From the NCBI GenBank assembly GCA_963820375.1, contig CAWFZX010000037.1, forward strand, positions 149,321 through 213,320: 64,000 nucleotides of DNA, in the 5' to 3' direction. This DNA is from AWTP1-13 sp963820375 (GTDB taxonomy: Bacteria; Pseudomonadota; Alphaproteobacteria; Rhizobiales; Hyphomicrobiaceae). Positions 8,898-17,929 of this stretch are shown here, piece by piece; the stretch's first letter is position 1, and each line of letters begins with the position of its first letter. Position numbers and translations under genes: made by a program. Under the pieces are notes generated by a model. It was given only the letters and a program-made list of their open reading frames with translations, did no database searches and had not been told where the DNA came from.

Positions 8898-9362
8898 TCA
8901 GCGTTTGGGGTAGACGGCGATCATCTCGAGTTCGACGCGTGCACCGGGCGTGGACAGCTGGTTGACGCACACCGTGGTGCTGGCCGGTGTCCAGGCGCCG
9001 AAATACTCCGCCAGCACCGCCACCATGCCGTCCATGTCGCGCATGTCGGTCAGGTACTTGGTGACCTTGACGATGTCGGTCCAGGTGAGGGCCTGATGGT
9101 CGAGGATGGTCTTGATGTTTTCCATGGCCAGCCGCGTCTGCTCGGCGATCCCTACGGGGTGCTGGTGCTCGTGCAACTCATGCGGGTGGCTGTGATAGAG
9201 CGGGGAGGGGGTGGCGCCAGAAATGAACAAGAGCTCGCCCGGCGGCGCGACGCGGATCGCCGGCGCGTAGGGCATATCTTTGACCCGCTCCGGCCGCGTC
9301 TGGATTTCGCCGAGGCTTGGGTTGCTGGGCGACGACCTGTAGGCCGGGCCGCGTTCTGTCAT
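8898..9362 (-). CDS. RidA/YjgF/Rid-family protein
   Basis: A 154-residue Rid-family protein. The domain begins near residue 31 (YAPAIRVAPPGELLFISGAT) and ends with ARVELEMIAVYPKR, which retains the Arg of the RidA active pocket (Arg105 in classical members). RidA proteins hydrolyse reactive enamine/imine intermediates; other Rid subgroups have diverse or unknown roles. The N-terminal 30 residues and a His-rich loop (HSHPHELHEHQHP) near residue 58 are extra relative to the 125-130-residue core. The ATG at 9362 was chosen, with an internal Met near 9276 as an alternative. It is divergent from the TauD operon. Confidence 0.85.
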   Translation of the reverse strand: MTERGPAYRSSPSNPSLGEIQTRPERVKDMPYAPAIRVAPPGELLFISGATPSPLYHSHPHELHEHQHPVGIAEQTRLAMENIKTILDHQALTWTDIVKVTKYLTDMRDMDGMVAVLAEYFGAWTPASTTVCVNQLSTPGARVELEMIAVYPKR

Positions 9363-9739
9363 GATGTGGCTCCGCTGGGCAATCGGCTCGGTGCGCATCC
9401 TGCCCCAGCAGCTCCGGGGCATCAATCCGCTGCCGCAGCCTGTCCAGACGCCGCCAGTGCCGGGACGACCAGGCGTCACACCGGCAGGGGGCCGTGACCC
9501 CAGGGGGTGCGCTTGGTTGGCTGAGGCTCGGGGCGCCAGGGGGTTGTGCGGCTTTTGCCGCCGGCAAGCCGCCGCTCGGCCGTCGCTCTCCTGGCGGCGC
9601 GGAAGGGGCTTTGCGTGAACCGCAGGCCCCAAGTGCTGCCTTGCAAACCGCCGTTGGCGCACCATCGCTGCCCCTGTTTCCGGCTCGGTGGCATGTTAGC
9701 CTAGGGGACGCGCAGGTCTTTTCAGGGAGGGCAGTGCCC

Positions 9740-10579
9740 ATGCAGCAGAGCGCAATTGAAGTGCGCCCGATCGCCGGTGCACTCGGCGCCGAGATTGGCG
9801 GGGTCGATCTTAATGGAGAGGTCAGTGACGCGGCCATTGCCGCCATTCGGCGCGCCTGGCTCAAGCATTGCGTGATTTTCTTCCGCGATCAGGCGCTGGC
9901 GCCGGCGCAGTTTCTGAGCTTCGCCCGGCGGTTCGGCGAGATCGTTGAATATCCTTTCATCAAGGGCATTGAGGGTTTTCCGGAGATCATCCCGGTCGTG
10001 AAACTCGAGCATGAGACGACCAACTTCGGTGGCATCTGGCATTCCGACACCTCCTATTTGCCCAAGCCACCCATGGCCACCATGCTGATCGCGCGCGAGG
10101 TGCCTCGCCACGGCGGCGACACCATGTTCGCCAATACCTACTTGGCTTATGAGACACTGTCGGATGGCATGAAGCAGATGCTCGAGGGATTGATTGCGGT
10201 CAACAGCTCGCGGAAAGCCGATGCCAGTCGCACGCGCGAGGATCGCGTCAAGGATATGAGACGGGACGACGCCCTGCAGGAGTACGTCGGCGAGCATCCG
10301 GTGGTGCGCACGCATCCCGAAACCGGCCGCAAAGCTCTTTATGTGAACGTCGCCCATAGTATGCGTTTCAAGGACATGACGGAGGCGGAAAGCGCGCCGC
10401 TCCTCAACTATCTCATCCAGCACCAGACCCGACCGGAGTTCACCTGCCGATTCCGCTGGCAGGTCGGCTCGATCGCCTTCTGGGACAATCGCTGCACACA
10501 ACACAATCCTGTCAACGACTACCATGGCTATCGGCGTGCCATGCACCGCATTACGCTTGCCGGCGACACACCTCGCTAA
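9740..10579 (+). CDS. TauD/TfdA-family 2-oxoglutarate-dependent dioxygenase
   Basis: A 279-residue Fe(II)/2-oxoglutarate oxygenase. The N-terminus (VRPIAGALGAEIGGVDL) is typical of TauD. The iron motif HxD is seen in WHSDTSY near residue 101, the third ligand is His in RRAMHRIT near 268, and the 2-oxoglutarate Arg follows in that segment. The ATG at 9740 has a GGAGG site; the open frame extends upstream without support. It is the first gene of a tight operon with an acyl-CoA dehydrogenase (13 bp later) and two CoA-transferases. That suggests oxidation of a carboxylate or sulfonate that then enters CoA-ester catabolism; the substrate is not evident. Confidence 0.92.
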   Translation: MQQSAIEVRPIAGALGAEIGGVDLNGEVSDAAIAAIRRAWLKHCVIFFRDQALAPAQFLSFARRFGEIVEYPFIKGIEGFPEIIPVVKLEHETTNFGGIWHSDTSYLPKPPMATMLIAREVPRHGGDTMFANTYLAYETLSDGMKQMLEGLIAVNSSRKADASRTREDRVKDMRRDDALQEYVGEHPVVRTHPETGRKALYVNVAHSMRFKDMTEAESAPLLNYLIQHQTRPEFTCRFRWQVGSIAFWDNRCTQHNPVNDYHGYRRAMHRITLAGDTPR

Positions 10580-10592
10580 CGAGTGGCCAGCC

Positions 10593-11765
10593 ATGACCAA
10601 GACGACGCTGCGGAAGATCGAGAGCACGGACGAAGAGCAGCTGTTGCGCAGCATCGATCGCTGGCTGGAAAGGGATGTCAAGCCGGTCGTCAAGCAGTAC
10701 GACCACGACGACCTTTATCCCAGCGAGATTGTCGAGCAGATGAAGCGATTGGGACTGTTTGGCGCAACCATCAGCCCGGAGTACGGCGGGCTGGGTCTGC
10801 CGGCCAGCACCTACGCGCAGATTGTGATGCAGATATCGAGCGTGTGGATGGCGATCACCGGCATCTTCAACTCGCACCTGATGCTGGCGTTGGCGATCGA
10901 GAAATTCGGGACTGCGGCCCAGAAAGCGAAGTGGCTGCCTGCGCTCGCCAGCGGCGAGGTGCGCGGTGGCCTTGCCCTCACCGAGCCCGACGCCGGGACC
11001 GATCTGCAGGCGATCCGCATGACGGCGCGACGCGACGGTGACCACTACCTGATCAATGGCACCAAGACGTGGATCTCCAACGGCATCGAAGGCTCGTGCG
11101 TGGCCCTGCTGGTCAAGACCGACCCGCAGGCCGAGCCCCGCTACAAGGGGATGAGCCTCTTCATCGCCCCCAAGATGTCTGGTTTCCGCGTCGGCAACAA
11201 GCTGGAGAAGCTCGGCTACAAGTGCATCGATTCCGCTGAGCTGATTTTCGAGAACTACCGCATCTCTGCGGACCACTTGATCGGTGGCAGCGAGGGCCAA
11301 GGTTTCTTTCAGGCGACCGGCGGGCTGGAACTCGGGCGCATCAACGTCGCCGCCCGGGGCGTCGGCATCGCCGAGGGTGCGCTGCGATTGGCGACCGAAT
11401 ATGCGCAAATACGCCGGACTTTCGGCAAGCCGATCTGCGAGCATCAGGCGATCCAGCTCAAGCTCGGGGAGATGGCGACGCGGGCCCGGGCGGCGCGATT
11501 GCTGACGCTCGATGCGGCCGCAGCGTTCGATCGCGGCGAGCGCTGTGACCTCGAGGCCGGCATGGCCAAGTATTTCGCCTCCGAAGCGGCGCTGGAGAAC
11601 AGCACCGAGTCGCTGCGCATCCACGGCGCCTACGGCTATTCCAAAGAATACGACATCGAGCGGCTGTATCGCGACGCTCCGCTCACCTGCATCGGTGAGG
11701 GGACCAACGAGCTGCAGCGGATCATCATCTCCAAGCAATGGATCAAACGGAACCCAATCGCATGA
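10593..11765 (+). CDS. Acyl-CoA dehydrogenase
   Basis: A 390-residue FAD-dependent acyl-CoA dehydrogenase of normal length. Family signatures are ALTEPDAGTDLQAI near residue 130, the FAD-contacting TWISNG near 160, the RRTFGKPI segment near 273, and IGEGTNELQR near 370. The Glu of EGT is at the position of the catalytic base in medium-chain enzymes. The short N-terminal helix and LIGGSEGQGFFQATGGLE resemble dehydrogenases acting on dicarboxylyl-CoA or branched substrates, but this is only a hint. The stop overlaps the next start (ATGA), so translation is probably coupled to the CaiB-type gene. Confidence 0.95.
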   Translation: MTKTTLRKIESTDEEQLLRSIDRWLERDVKPVVKQYDHDDLYPSEIVEQMKRLGLFGATISPEYGGLGLPASTYAQIVMQISSVWMAITGIFNSHLMLALAIEKFGTAAQKAKWLPALASGEVRGGLALTEPDAGTDLQAIRMTARRDGDHYLINGTKTWISNGIEGSCVALLVKTDPQAEPRYKGMSLFIAPKMSGFRVGNKLEKLGYKCIDSAELIFENYRISADHLIGGSEGQGFFQATGGLELGRINVAARGVGIAEGALRLATEYAQIRRTFGKPICEHQAIQLKLGEMATRARAARLLTLDAAAAFDRGERCDLEAGMAKYFASEAALENSTESLRIHGAYGYSKEYDIERLYRDAPLTCIGEGTNELQRIIISKQWIKRNPIA

Positions 11766-12934
11766 AGCCGCTGGAGGGGATACGCGTTCTCACCCTGGAG
11801 CAGTTCGGCGCCGGCCCCTACAGTACGCTGCTGCTGGCAGATCTCGGTGCCGACGTCATCAAGATCGAGAACCCCAGCGTCGGCGGGGATGCGGCCCGGC
11901 ATATCGGCCCACATCTGCTCGCGGAAGGGCAGAGCCACTATTTTCAGACCTGGAACATGAACAAGCGCAGCGTCGCGCTCGACCTCAAGTCGGCGGACGG
12001 GCGCACAGCCTTTGAGCGGCTGGTCGCGACCGCCGATGCGGTGGTCAATAATCTGCGCGGTGATCAGCCGGCGAAGCTGAAGCTCGACTATGCGAGCCTC
12101 AAAGCCGTCAATGCCAAGATCGTCTGTCTGCATATTTCGGCCTACGGCCGCGACAATGCCCGGCAAAGCTGGCCGGGCTACGATTTCCTGATGCAGGCGG
12201 AGGCCGGGCTCATGAGCCTCACCGGGGAGCCCGACAACCCCCCGGCGCGGGTCGGGGCCTCCATGATCGACTACATGACCGGTGCCACCGGCGCGGTCGG
12301 GCTCCTCAGCTGCATCCTGCGCGCGCGCCAAACGGGGATCGGCTGCGATGTCGATGCGTCGCTGTTCGACGTGGCCCTGCACCAGCTCGGCTATTCGGCG
12401 GTCTGGTACCTCAATGAGGGGGATGTTTCGCGCCGCCAGCGGCGTAGCGCGCACGCGGCGGTGGCACCGGTACAGACCTTCCCGACCGCTGACGGTTGGA
12501 TCTTTCTGATGTGCATGACGGACAAGTTCTGGGAGAACCTGATCGCCGCGATCGGGCGAGCCGACCTTGGCGTCGATCCGCGCTTTGCCAGCCAGGCCCT
12601 GCGACGCACCCATCTGGATGCCCTCACTCAGGTGCTCGATGCCGAGATCAAGCAGCGCCCGACGAGCGATTGGCTGCAGCTATTCTCCGGGTTGCTGCCG
12701 GCTGGTCCGGTGCTCGAGATGGACCAGGCACTTGATTCTGCTTTTGTCGCCGAGGTGGGGATGGTGCGCACCGTTGTGCATCCGGCCCGTAGCAATCTGC
12801 GCGTGCTGGCCAATCCACTGAAGATCGACGGCAAGCGGCTCGAGCAGGTGGCCGCGCCCAATCTGGGGGCCGACACCGAGGCGGTGCTTGCGGAACTACC
12901 GGCGCCCAAGTCCTCCACGCGAGCGCGCGCATGA
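11762..12934 (+). CDS. CaiB/BaiF-family (class III) CoA-transferase, first of two
   Basis: A 390-residue class III CoA-transferase. The Rossmann-like start (LEGIRVLTLEQFGAGPYSTL) and LADLGADVIKIENP are diagnostic. The expected catalytic Asp is in MIDYMTGATGA near residue 172. These enzymes move CoA between carboxylates (formyl-, succinyl- or butyrobetainyl-CoA types). The start codon overlaps the upstream stop, and its own stop overlaps the start of a second, unequal family member. That arrangement resembles two-subunit enzymes of this family such as the BbsEF and SmtAB types. Confidence 0.93.
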   Translation: MKPLEGIRVLTLEQFGAGPYSTLLLADLGADVIKIENPSVGGDAARHIGPHLLAEGQSHYFQTWNMNKRSVALDLKSADGRTAFERLVATADAVVNNLRGDQPAKLKLDYASLKAVNAKIVCLHISAYGRDNARQSWPGYDFLMQAEAGLMSLTGEPDNPPARVGASMIDYMTGATGAVGLLSCILRARQTGIGCDVDASLFDVALHQLGYSAVWYLNEGDVSRRQRRSAHAAVAPVQTFPTADGWIFLMCMTDKFWENLIAAIGRADLGVDPRFASQALRRTHLDALTQVLDAEIKQRPTSDWLQLFSGLLPAGPVLEMDQALDSAFVAEVGMVRTVVHPARSNLRVLANPLKIDGKRLEQVAAPNLGADTEAVLAELPAPKSSTRARA

Positions 12935-14067
12935 AGCTCGCCGGCCTGCGTGTCATCGATCTGTCGTCCTTCCTGCCGGGCCCGTTCCTGACCATGACGC
13001 TCGCCGATCACGGCGCCGAGGTGATCAAGATCGAGCAGCCCGGGGAGGGTGATCCGGGACGGCACATCGGCCTCGCCGACGGCCCCGCTACGGTGTTTTT
13101 CCGCAACTTGAACCGCGGCAAGAAAAGCGTGGTGCTCGATCTCAAGCTGCCCCAGCACCAGCAGCTCCTGCTTGCGCTTTGCGATACGGCCGACGTGTTC
13201 GTCGAGACCTTCCGACCCGGTGTGGCTGAGCGTCTGGGCATTGGCGCGGATCTGCTGCGGGCGCGCAATCCGCGCCTCGTCTACTGCTCGATCAGCGCCT
13301 TTGGACAACAGGGCGCCTACGGCAATCGGCCGGCGCACGATCTCGCCCTGCAGGCGATCAGCGGGTCGCAGAGCGTCACGGTCGGCACCGACGGTCTACC
13401 GGCGATGACCGCCATCCCCATTGCTGATCAGCTGAGCGCGCTGCAGGGGTTGTCGGCGATCCTGATGGCGCTGCTGCGGCGCGAAACCACGGGCCGCGGC
13501 GACGTGATCGATATCGCCATGCACGACGCGGTGCTGGCCGCCTCGGCCAATATTGTCGGTCCAACATTGGCAGAGAACCGCCAGCCCAATCCCAAGCATG
13601 AGCGCAATACCGGCGGGGCGGCGTTCTACCAGATCTACCGCACCGGCGATGACCGCTACCTCGTGTTGGCCGGGCAGGAGAAGAAATTCATCGAGAACCT
13701 GCTGCACGCGCTGGGACGCCCCGATCTGGTTGCGCCCTGCCTGCAAGGCCCGGGGCCGCATCAGCGCCCGGTGATCGCCTTTCTGCAAGAGGTATTCGAG
13801 AAAAAGACGCTCAAGGAGGCAATCGCCTGGCTATCGGGCCTCGATTTGTGCTTTGCGCCGGTGAACACCCTGCCCGAGGCTTTCGCCGATGCCAACGTGG
13901 CGGCGCGGGCCTCCCTGCTGGTCGATGCCCTGGGGCGGCGGCACATCGCCCCCGTGATCCGCTTTGGCGACGAGCCCGCCAGGCCCGTGCTGATGGAGCC
14001 GACCCTGGGCGCTGACAGCGAGGAAATCCTGCAGCCGCTGCAGAGGCGGGCCACGACGCCGGCCTGA
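12931..14067 (+). CDS. CaiB/BaiF-family (class III) CoA-transferase, second of two
   Basis: A 378-residue class III CoA-transferase, clearly homologous to but different from the preceding one. It starts MKLAGLRVIDLSSFLPGPFL with LADHGAEVIKIEQPGEGDPG near residue 28, the expected catalytic Asp in IPIADQLSALQG near 168, and GRGDVIDIAMHDAVL near 190. It overlaps the upstream gene by four bases (ATGA). Two adjacent class III genes may encode a heteromeric transferase or two enzymes acting in sequence. It ends the operon; 224 bp separate it from pyrG. Confidence 0.93.
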   Translation: MKLAGLRVIDLSSFLPGPFLTMTLADHGAEVIKIEQPGEGDPGRHIGLADGPATVFFRNLNRGKKSVVLDLKLPQHQQLLLALCDTADVFVETFRPGVAERLGIGADLLRARNPRLVYCSISAFGQQGAYGNRPAHDLALQAISGSQSVTVGTDGLPAMTAIPIADQLSALQGLSAILMALLRRETTGRGDVIDIAMHDAVLAASANIVGPTLAENRQPNPKHERNTGGAAFYQIYRTGDDRYLVLAGQEKKFIENLLHALGRPDLVAPCLQGPGPHQRPVIAFLQEVFEKKTLKEAIAWLSGLDLCFAPVNTLPEAFADANVAARASLLVDALGRRHIAPVIRFGDEPARPVLMEPTLGADSEEILQPLQRRATTPA

Positions 14068-14291
14068 GCCTGATCTGAGCCCCTGAGGTGGTGGGAACTT
14101 TCCCCCGTGCCTGCCCCGTCAAGCCGGGCGGCCTGGCCCGGTGGCGTTGGCGCTTAGGGTTGCGGGCAGGGCTTTCTGCCGGCGGCTGCGACAGAAAACA
14201 CCGACGCGCTCTCGCTTGCCGGGGAAAGGCCGTGGATGGAACTCAAAAAACACTCTGCGAATCGAACACTATCGCTGTATGTTAAAAGCCC

Positions 14292-15920
14292 ATGGCGCGG
14301 TACATCTTCATTACCGGCGGCGTGGTCTCATCGCTCGGCAAAGGGCTGGCTTCAGCGGCTCTTGGGGCACTTCTTCAGGCACGCGGCTATTCGGTTCGGC
14401 TGAGAAAGCTCGATCCGTATCTCAATGTCGACCCCGGCACGATGTCGCCTTACCAGCACGGTGAGGTCTTCGTCACGGACGACGGCGCGGAAACCGACCT
14501 CGACCTCGGCCACTACGAGCGGTTTACGGGCGTGCCCGCCCGCAAGTCCGACAACATCACCACCGGGCGGCTGTACCAGGAAATCCTCGCCAAGGAGCGG
14601 CGTGGGGATTACCTCGGCGGCACGGTGCAGGTGATCCCGCATGTGACAGACGCCATCAAACAATTCGTGCTGTGTGGCAACGAGGGCATCGACTTCGTGC
14701 TGGTGGAGATCGGCGGCACGGTTGGTGACATCGAGGGCCTGCCGTTTTTTGAGGCCATCCGTCAACTCGGCAACGAATTGCCGCGCGGGGACAGCGTATT
14801 CATCCACCTGACCCTGCTGCCGTTTATTACCAGCGCCGGCGAACTGAAGACCAAGCCGACGCAGCACTCGGTGAAGGAACTCAGATCGATCGGCATACAA
14901 CCCGACATCTTATTGTGCCGTTGCGATCGCGAGGTGCCACGCTCGGAGAGAAAAAAGATCGCGCTATTCTGCAATGTGCGCGAGGAAGCGGTGATCCAGG
15001 CGCTGGACGTTGCCTCCATCTACGAGGTGCCGCTTGCCTATCATCGGGAAGGGCTCGACGCCCAAGTGCTGGCCGCGTTCGGCATCAAGGACGCAAAGCC
15101 ACCGCAGCTGCAGAAGTGGCAATTGATCTCCCACGCCATTGCCAACCCCGAAGGGGAGGTGACGATCGCCATCGTCGGCAAGTACACCGGCCTGAAGGAC
15201 GCCTACAAGTCGCTCAACGAGGCGCTGTTCCACGGCGGCATTGCCAACCGAGTGAAGGTGAAACTCGAATGGATCGAAAGTGAGGTGTTCGAGCGCGAGG
15301 ACCCCGCGCCCTACCTCGAGAATGTGCACGGCATCCTGGTGCCGGGGGGCTTCGGCGAGCGGGGCTCGGAGGGCAAGATCCTGGCGGCCCGTTTCGCGCG
15401 CGAGCGCGGCGTGCCCTACTTTGGCATCTGCTTTGGCATGCAGATGGCCGTCATCGAGGCCGCGCGGGACCTGGTCGGGGTGAAGCAAGCGGGCTCCACC
15501 GAGTTTGGGCCAACGCCGGAGCCGGTGGTCGGCCTGATGACGGAATGGATGCGCGGGAACGAACTGGAAAAGCGCGCCGTCAACGGCAATCTCGGCGGCA
15601 CCATGCGGCTCGGTGCCTATACGGCGACGCTCGCCAAGGGCAGCCGGGTGGCGACGATCTACGGCGAGACGGAAATCTCCGAGCGCCACCGCCACCGCTA
15701 CGAGGTCAACACGCGTTATCGCGAACGGCTGGAAGAGGCCGGCATTAAGTTCTGCGGCATGTCGCCGGACGGACTTTTGCCGGAGATCATCGAGCTGCCA
15801 AACCACCCCTGGTTCATCGGCGTGCAGTTCCACCCCGAGCTGAAGTCACGCCCGTTCGAGCCGCACCCGTTGTTTGCTTCATTCATCCACGCCGCCGTGG
15901 AGCAGAGTAGGCTGGTTTGA
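14292..15920 (+). CDS. pyrG: CTP synthase
   Basis: The enzyme makes CTP from UTP, ATP and glutamine. The 542-residue protein has the full architecture: an N-terminal synthetase domain (YIFITGGVVSSLGKGLASAA, the P-loop-like start; DPYLNVDPGTMSPYQHGEVF near 42), then a class I glutamine amidotransferase domain from about residue 290. The nucleophile Cys lies in PYFGICFGMQ near 378 and the His/Glu pair in FHPELKSRPF near 515. The start fits the family exactly. The 224-bp upstream region should carry its promoter. The usual secG neighbour is 11 kb away. Confidence 0.98.
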   Translation: MARYIFITGGVVSSLGKGLASAALGALLQARGYSVRLRKLDPYLNVDPGTMSPYQHGEVFVTDDGAETDLDLGHYERFTGVPARKSDNITTGRLYQEILAKERRGDYLGGTVQVIPHVTDAIKQFVLCGNEGIDFVLVEIGGTVGDIEGLPFFEAIRQLGNELPRGDSVFIHLTLLPFITSAGELKTKPTQHSVKELRSIGIQPDILLCRCDREVPRSERKKIALFCNVREEAVIQALDVASIYEVPLAYHREGLDAQVLAAFGIKDAKPPQLQKWQLISHAIANPEGEVTIAIVGKYTGLKDAYKSLNEALFHGGIANRVKVKLEWIESEVFEREDPAPYLENVHGILVPGGFGERGSEGKILAARFARERGVPYFGICFGMQMAVIEAARDLVGVKQAGSTEFGPTPEPVVGLMTEWMRGNELEKRAVNGNLGGTMRLGAYTATLAKGSRVATIYGETEISERHRHRYEVNTRYRERLEEAGIKFCGMSPDGLLPEIIELPNHPWFIGVQFHPELKSRPFEPHPLFASFIHAAVEQSRLV

Positions 15921-16053
15921 GGCGCAGGCACCCCAAACCGCCTGGAGGAACGGTGCCGATCGGGCGGGGATTGCGGCGCTAGGGCTGGCGCTGGCCGATG
16001 CACAACGGCTTGGCCTGTCGACGCGGGATCAGGCCGTGCTAGGCCGCTGCCCG

Positions 16054-16419
16054 CTACAGGCGCGTCACGTGCGCCGAGACGCATTGCCAACGCCCGTCGC
16101 GGAATTGCCAATCGTCGGTGTAGCGACCGGCCCCTTGGGCACCATCGGGCTTCTGGTAGCTGGTCCGCGCATGGATGATGGCGAAGTCGCCGAGGACACG
16201 GATCACAACGTCATGCTCGCGAATGTTTTTCACGGTTGAACCACGACCTATTTGTGCCAGGAAGGCCTTGCGGTCGAGCAAGCTGCCGTCGGGATTGGTA
16301 TTGAAGAAGTCGGCGGCGAGGTTGGCGTCAAACCAGGCGACATCGGCCTCGTCCACCGCCCGGATGTAATTGCGGTTGAGCTCGCTCAGAATAGCGTGGT
16401 GCTGTTGGCTGTCCGCCAT
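16054..16419 (-). CDS. NTF2-like (SnoaL/DUF4440-type) small protein
   Basis: A 121-residue alpha+beta cone-barrel protein. The pattern LNRNYIRAVDEADVAWFDAN near residue 14, ADFFNTNPDGSLLDRKAFLA (partly quoted), then DVVIRVLGDFAIIHART and DDWQFRDGRWQCVSAHVTRL is the standard NTF2/DUF4440 layout. Members range from isomerases to non-enzymatic subunits, so no function is assigned. The ATG at 16419 follows a GGAGG site. The gene lies convergent to pyrG and divergent from the amidohydrolase. Confidence 0.82.
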   Translation of the reverse strand: MADSQQHHAILSELNRNYIRAVDEADVAWFDANLAADFFNTNPDGSLLDRKAFLAQIGRGSTVKNIREHDVVIRVLGDFAIIHARTSYQKPDGAQGAGRYTDDWQFRDGRWQCVSAHVTRL

Positions 16420-16806
16420 GCCTGTCGCCTCCATGCCTGTTGGCTGCGCCGTGGCTTTTTGCATGTCGTGTTGCAGCCGATTGTTGCCGCCACGATAGCA
16501 CGCGCCATGCCCTGAGCCAGCCTGCCCTCGACAGCGCCGCAAGATGCGCCGCCTGCGCTGCGGTCTGGCGGCTGGCGCCGCGGCGGGTCTTGGCGCTGTC
16601 TCGCAGCCGGCGTGCCGGCAGGGATGCCGCGGGCTCCCGGGCGATCTCGGCGGCGATGCCCAGCACCAGCGGGGCATCGCTCGGCGCCCCAGCCCTTGTC
16701 GATTGCTGCCAAGCGATGCGTGCTCGCGCCCCCGCAATTTGCCCCCGACGTTGCCGCAGGGCATGCTGCTTGCGGCATCATCGATCAGGCGGGAAGGTCA
16801 ACAACC

Positions 16807-17652
16807 ATGCTCACTATTGACGCGCAGGTGCACGCTTATGAACGCGACCATCCGGGCCGGCCCTGGTCCGGTGTCCTGCACGGACCTGCCGAAGTCACCG
16901 GCGATGCCATGGTGGCGTCGATGGATGCCGTCGGCGTCGACGGCGCGCTGCTGGTTTCGCCGTTCACCATGTACCGTTATGACGCCAGTTACGCCCAGGC
17001 GGTGCACGCTGCCCATCCCGGTCGTTTCGGCTTGATCAAGCCGGTCGATCCAGCCGATCCGGCCGTGGCCGATATTATTGCGGACTGGGCAGCCAGCAAC
17101 GGCACGGTCGGCATCCGCATTATGCTGACCTACGGCGTGCCGACGACGGATGCTGCCGACCCGGGCATCAAGCGCGTGCTTGCCGCGGCCGCGCGACACT
17201 CACTCCCGGTCAACCTTTTGTGCTGGGGGCGCCTGGAACAGGCCGAACAGATGGCGGCAGGCAATCCCGACACAAGCCTCGTCATCGACCACCTTGGGCT
17301 GCAACAGCCGTTCGAGCCGCCGGTGCCTGCCAAGCCCTTTGCCGACCTGCCGAAGGTGTTGCAGCTGGCGGCACACGACAACGTTGCCATCAAGATCAGC
17401 GGCGCCTGCACGCTGTCGCATGCCCCGTTCCCCTACCCCGACCTATGGGACCCGCTCGGGCGCATCTTCGACGCCTTTGGCTTGCATCGCTGTCTGTGGG
17501 GAACCGACTGGACCAGGGCGGTTGCGTTTGTCACCTATCAGCAAGCGGTCGATGCCTTCCGTCTCAGCGACCGCCTGTCCGATAGCGATCGGGCGGCTCT
17601 GATGGGCGGCACGCTCAAGCGGATCTACAATTGGTCTCCGTCGCGGGCCTAG
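16807..17652 (+). CDS. Amidohydrolase-family metal-dependent hydrolase (amidohydro_2)
   Basis: A 281-residue TIM-barrel hydrolase of the amidohydrolase_2 group (gamma-resorcylate decarboxylase, ACMSD and 2-pyrone-4,6-dicarboxylate lactonase relatives). Landmarks are IDAQVHAYERDHP near residue 4, where the usual HxH metal motif is reduced to QVH; VIDHLGLQQP near 160, the metal-binding His; KISGA near 198; and WGTDWTRA near 237, carrying the catalytic Asp. The weakened first motif resembles the lactonase-like members. The ATG at 16807 has a GGAAGG site. It appears monocistronic. Confidence 0.85.
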   Translation: MLTIDAQVHAYERDHPGRPWSGVLHGPAEVTGDAMVASMDAVGVDGALLVSPFTMYRYDASYAQAVHAAHPGRFGLIKPVDPADPAVADIIADWAASNGTVGIRIMLTYGVPTTDAADPGIKRVLAAAARHSLPVNLLCWGRLEQAEQMAAGNPDTSLVIDHLGLQQPFEPPVPAKPFADLPKVLQLAAHDNVAIKISGACTLSHAPFPYPDLWDPLGRIFDAFGLHRCLWGTDWTRAVAFVTYQQAVDAFRLSDRLSDSDRAALMGGTLKRIYNWSPSRA

Positions 17653-17929
17653 CCACTGCGAGGCGGAACTAGTCGCCGCGCGTCCCAGCGCCACGCGCGC
17701 GCTGACAGCGTTGCGCAAGTGTTGCCTTTTCGGCGTGTCCGGCCTGTCGCGGCCTGGCCCGCGGCGGCACCGGTGCAAAGAAAGCATTAAGCAAAAAGCC
17801 GATGCTGGCGCGGCGGATTATTTAACGCATCGCCGCTAAACAAGGGACCAGGGGATCGTCCGTTTACGTATCACGTCGTCAGGTGTGCTGCCGTGCTGTC
17901 GATCAGCGGATCGTCGCGCCCGGGATCGC

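Noticed and set aside
10551..11738. 395-codon minus-strand open frame
   Set aside because: A mirror of the acyl-CoA dehydrogenase gene with no family motifs.
14250..14291. Sequence resembling a tRNA T-arm (GTTCGATTC on the minus strand)
   Set aside because: No matching acceptor, D or anticodon stems could be folded around it, and it lies in the pyrG leader.
14964..15833. 289-codon minus-strand frame
   Set aside because: Shadow of pyrG; no start context or protein features.
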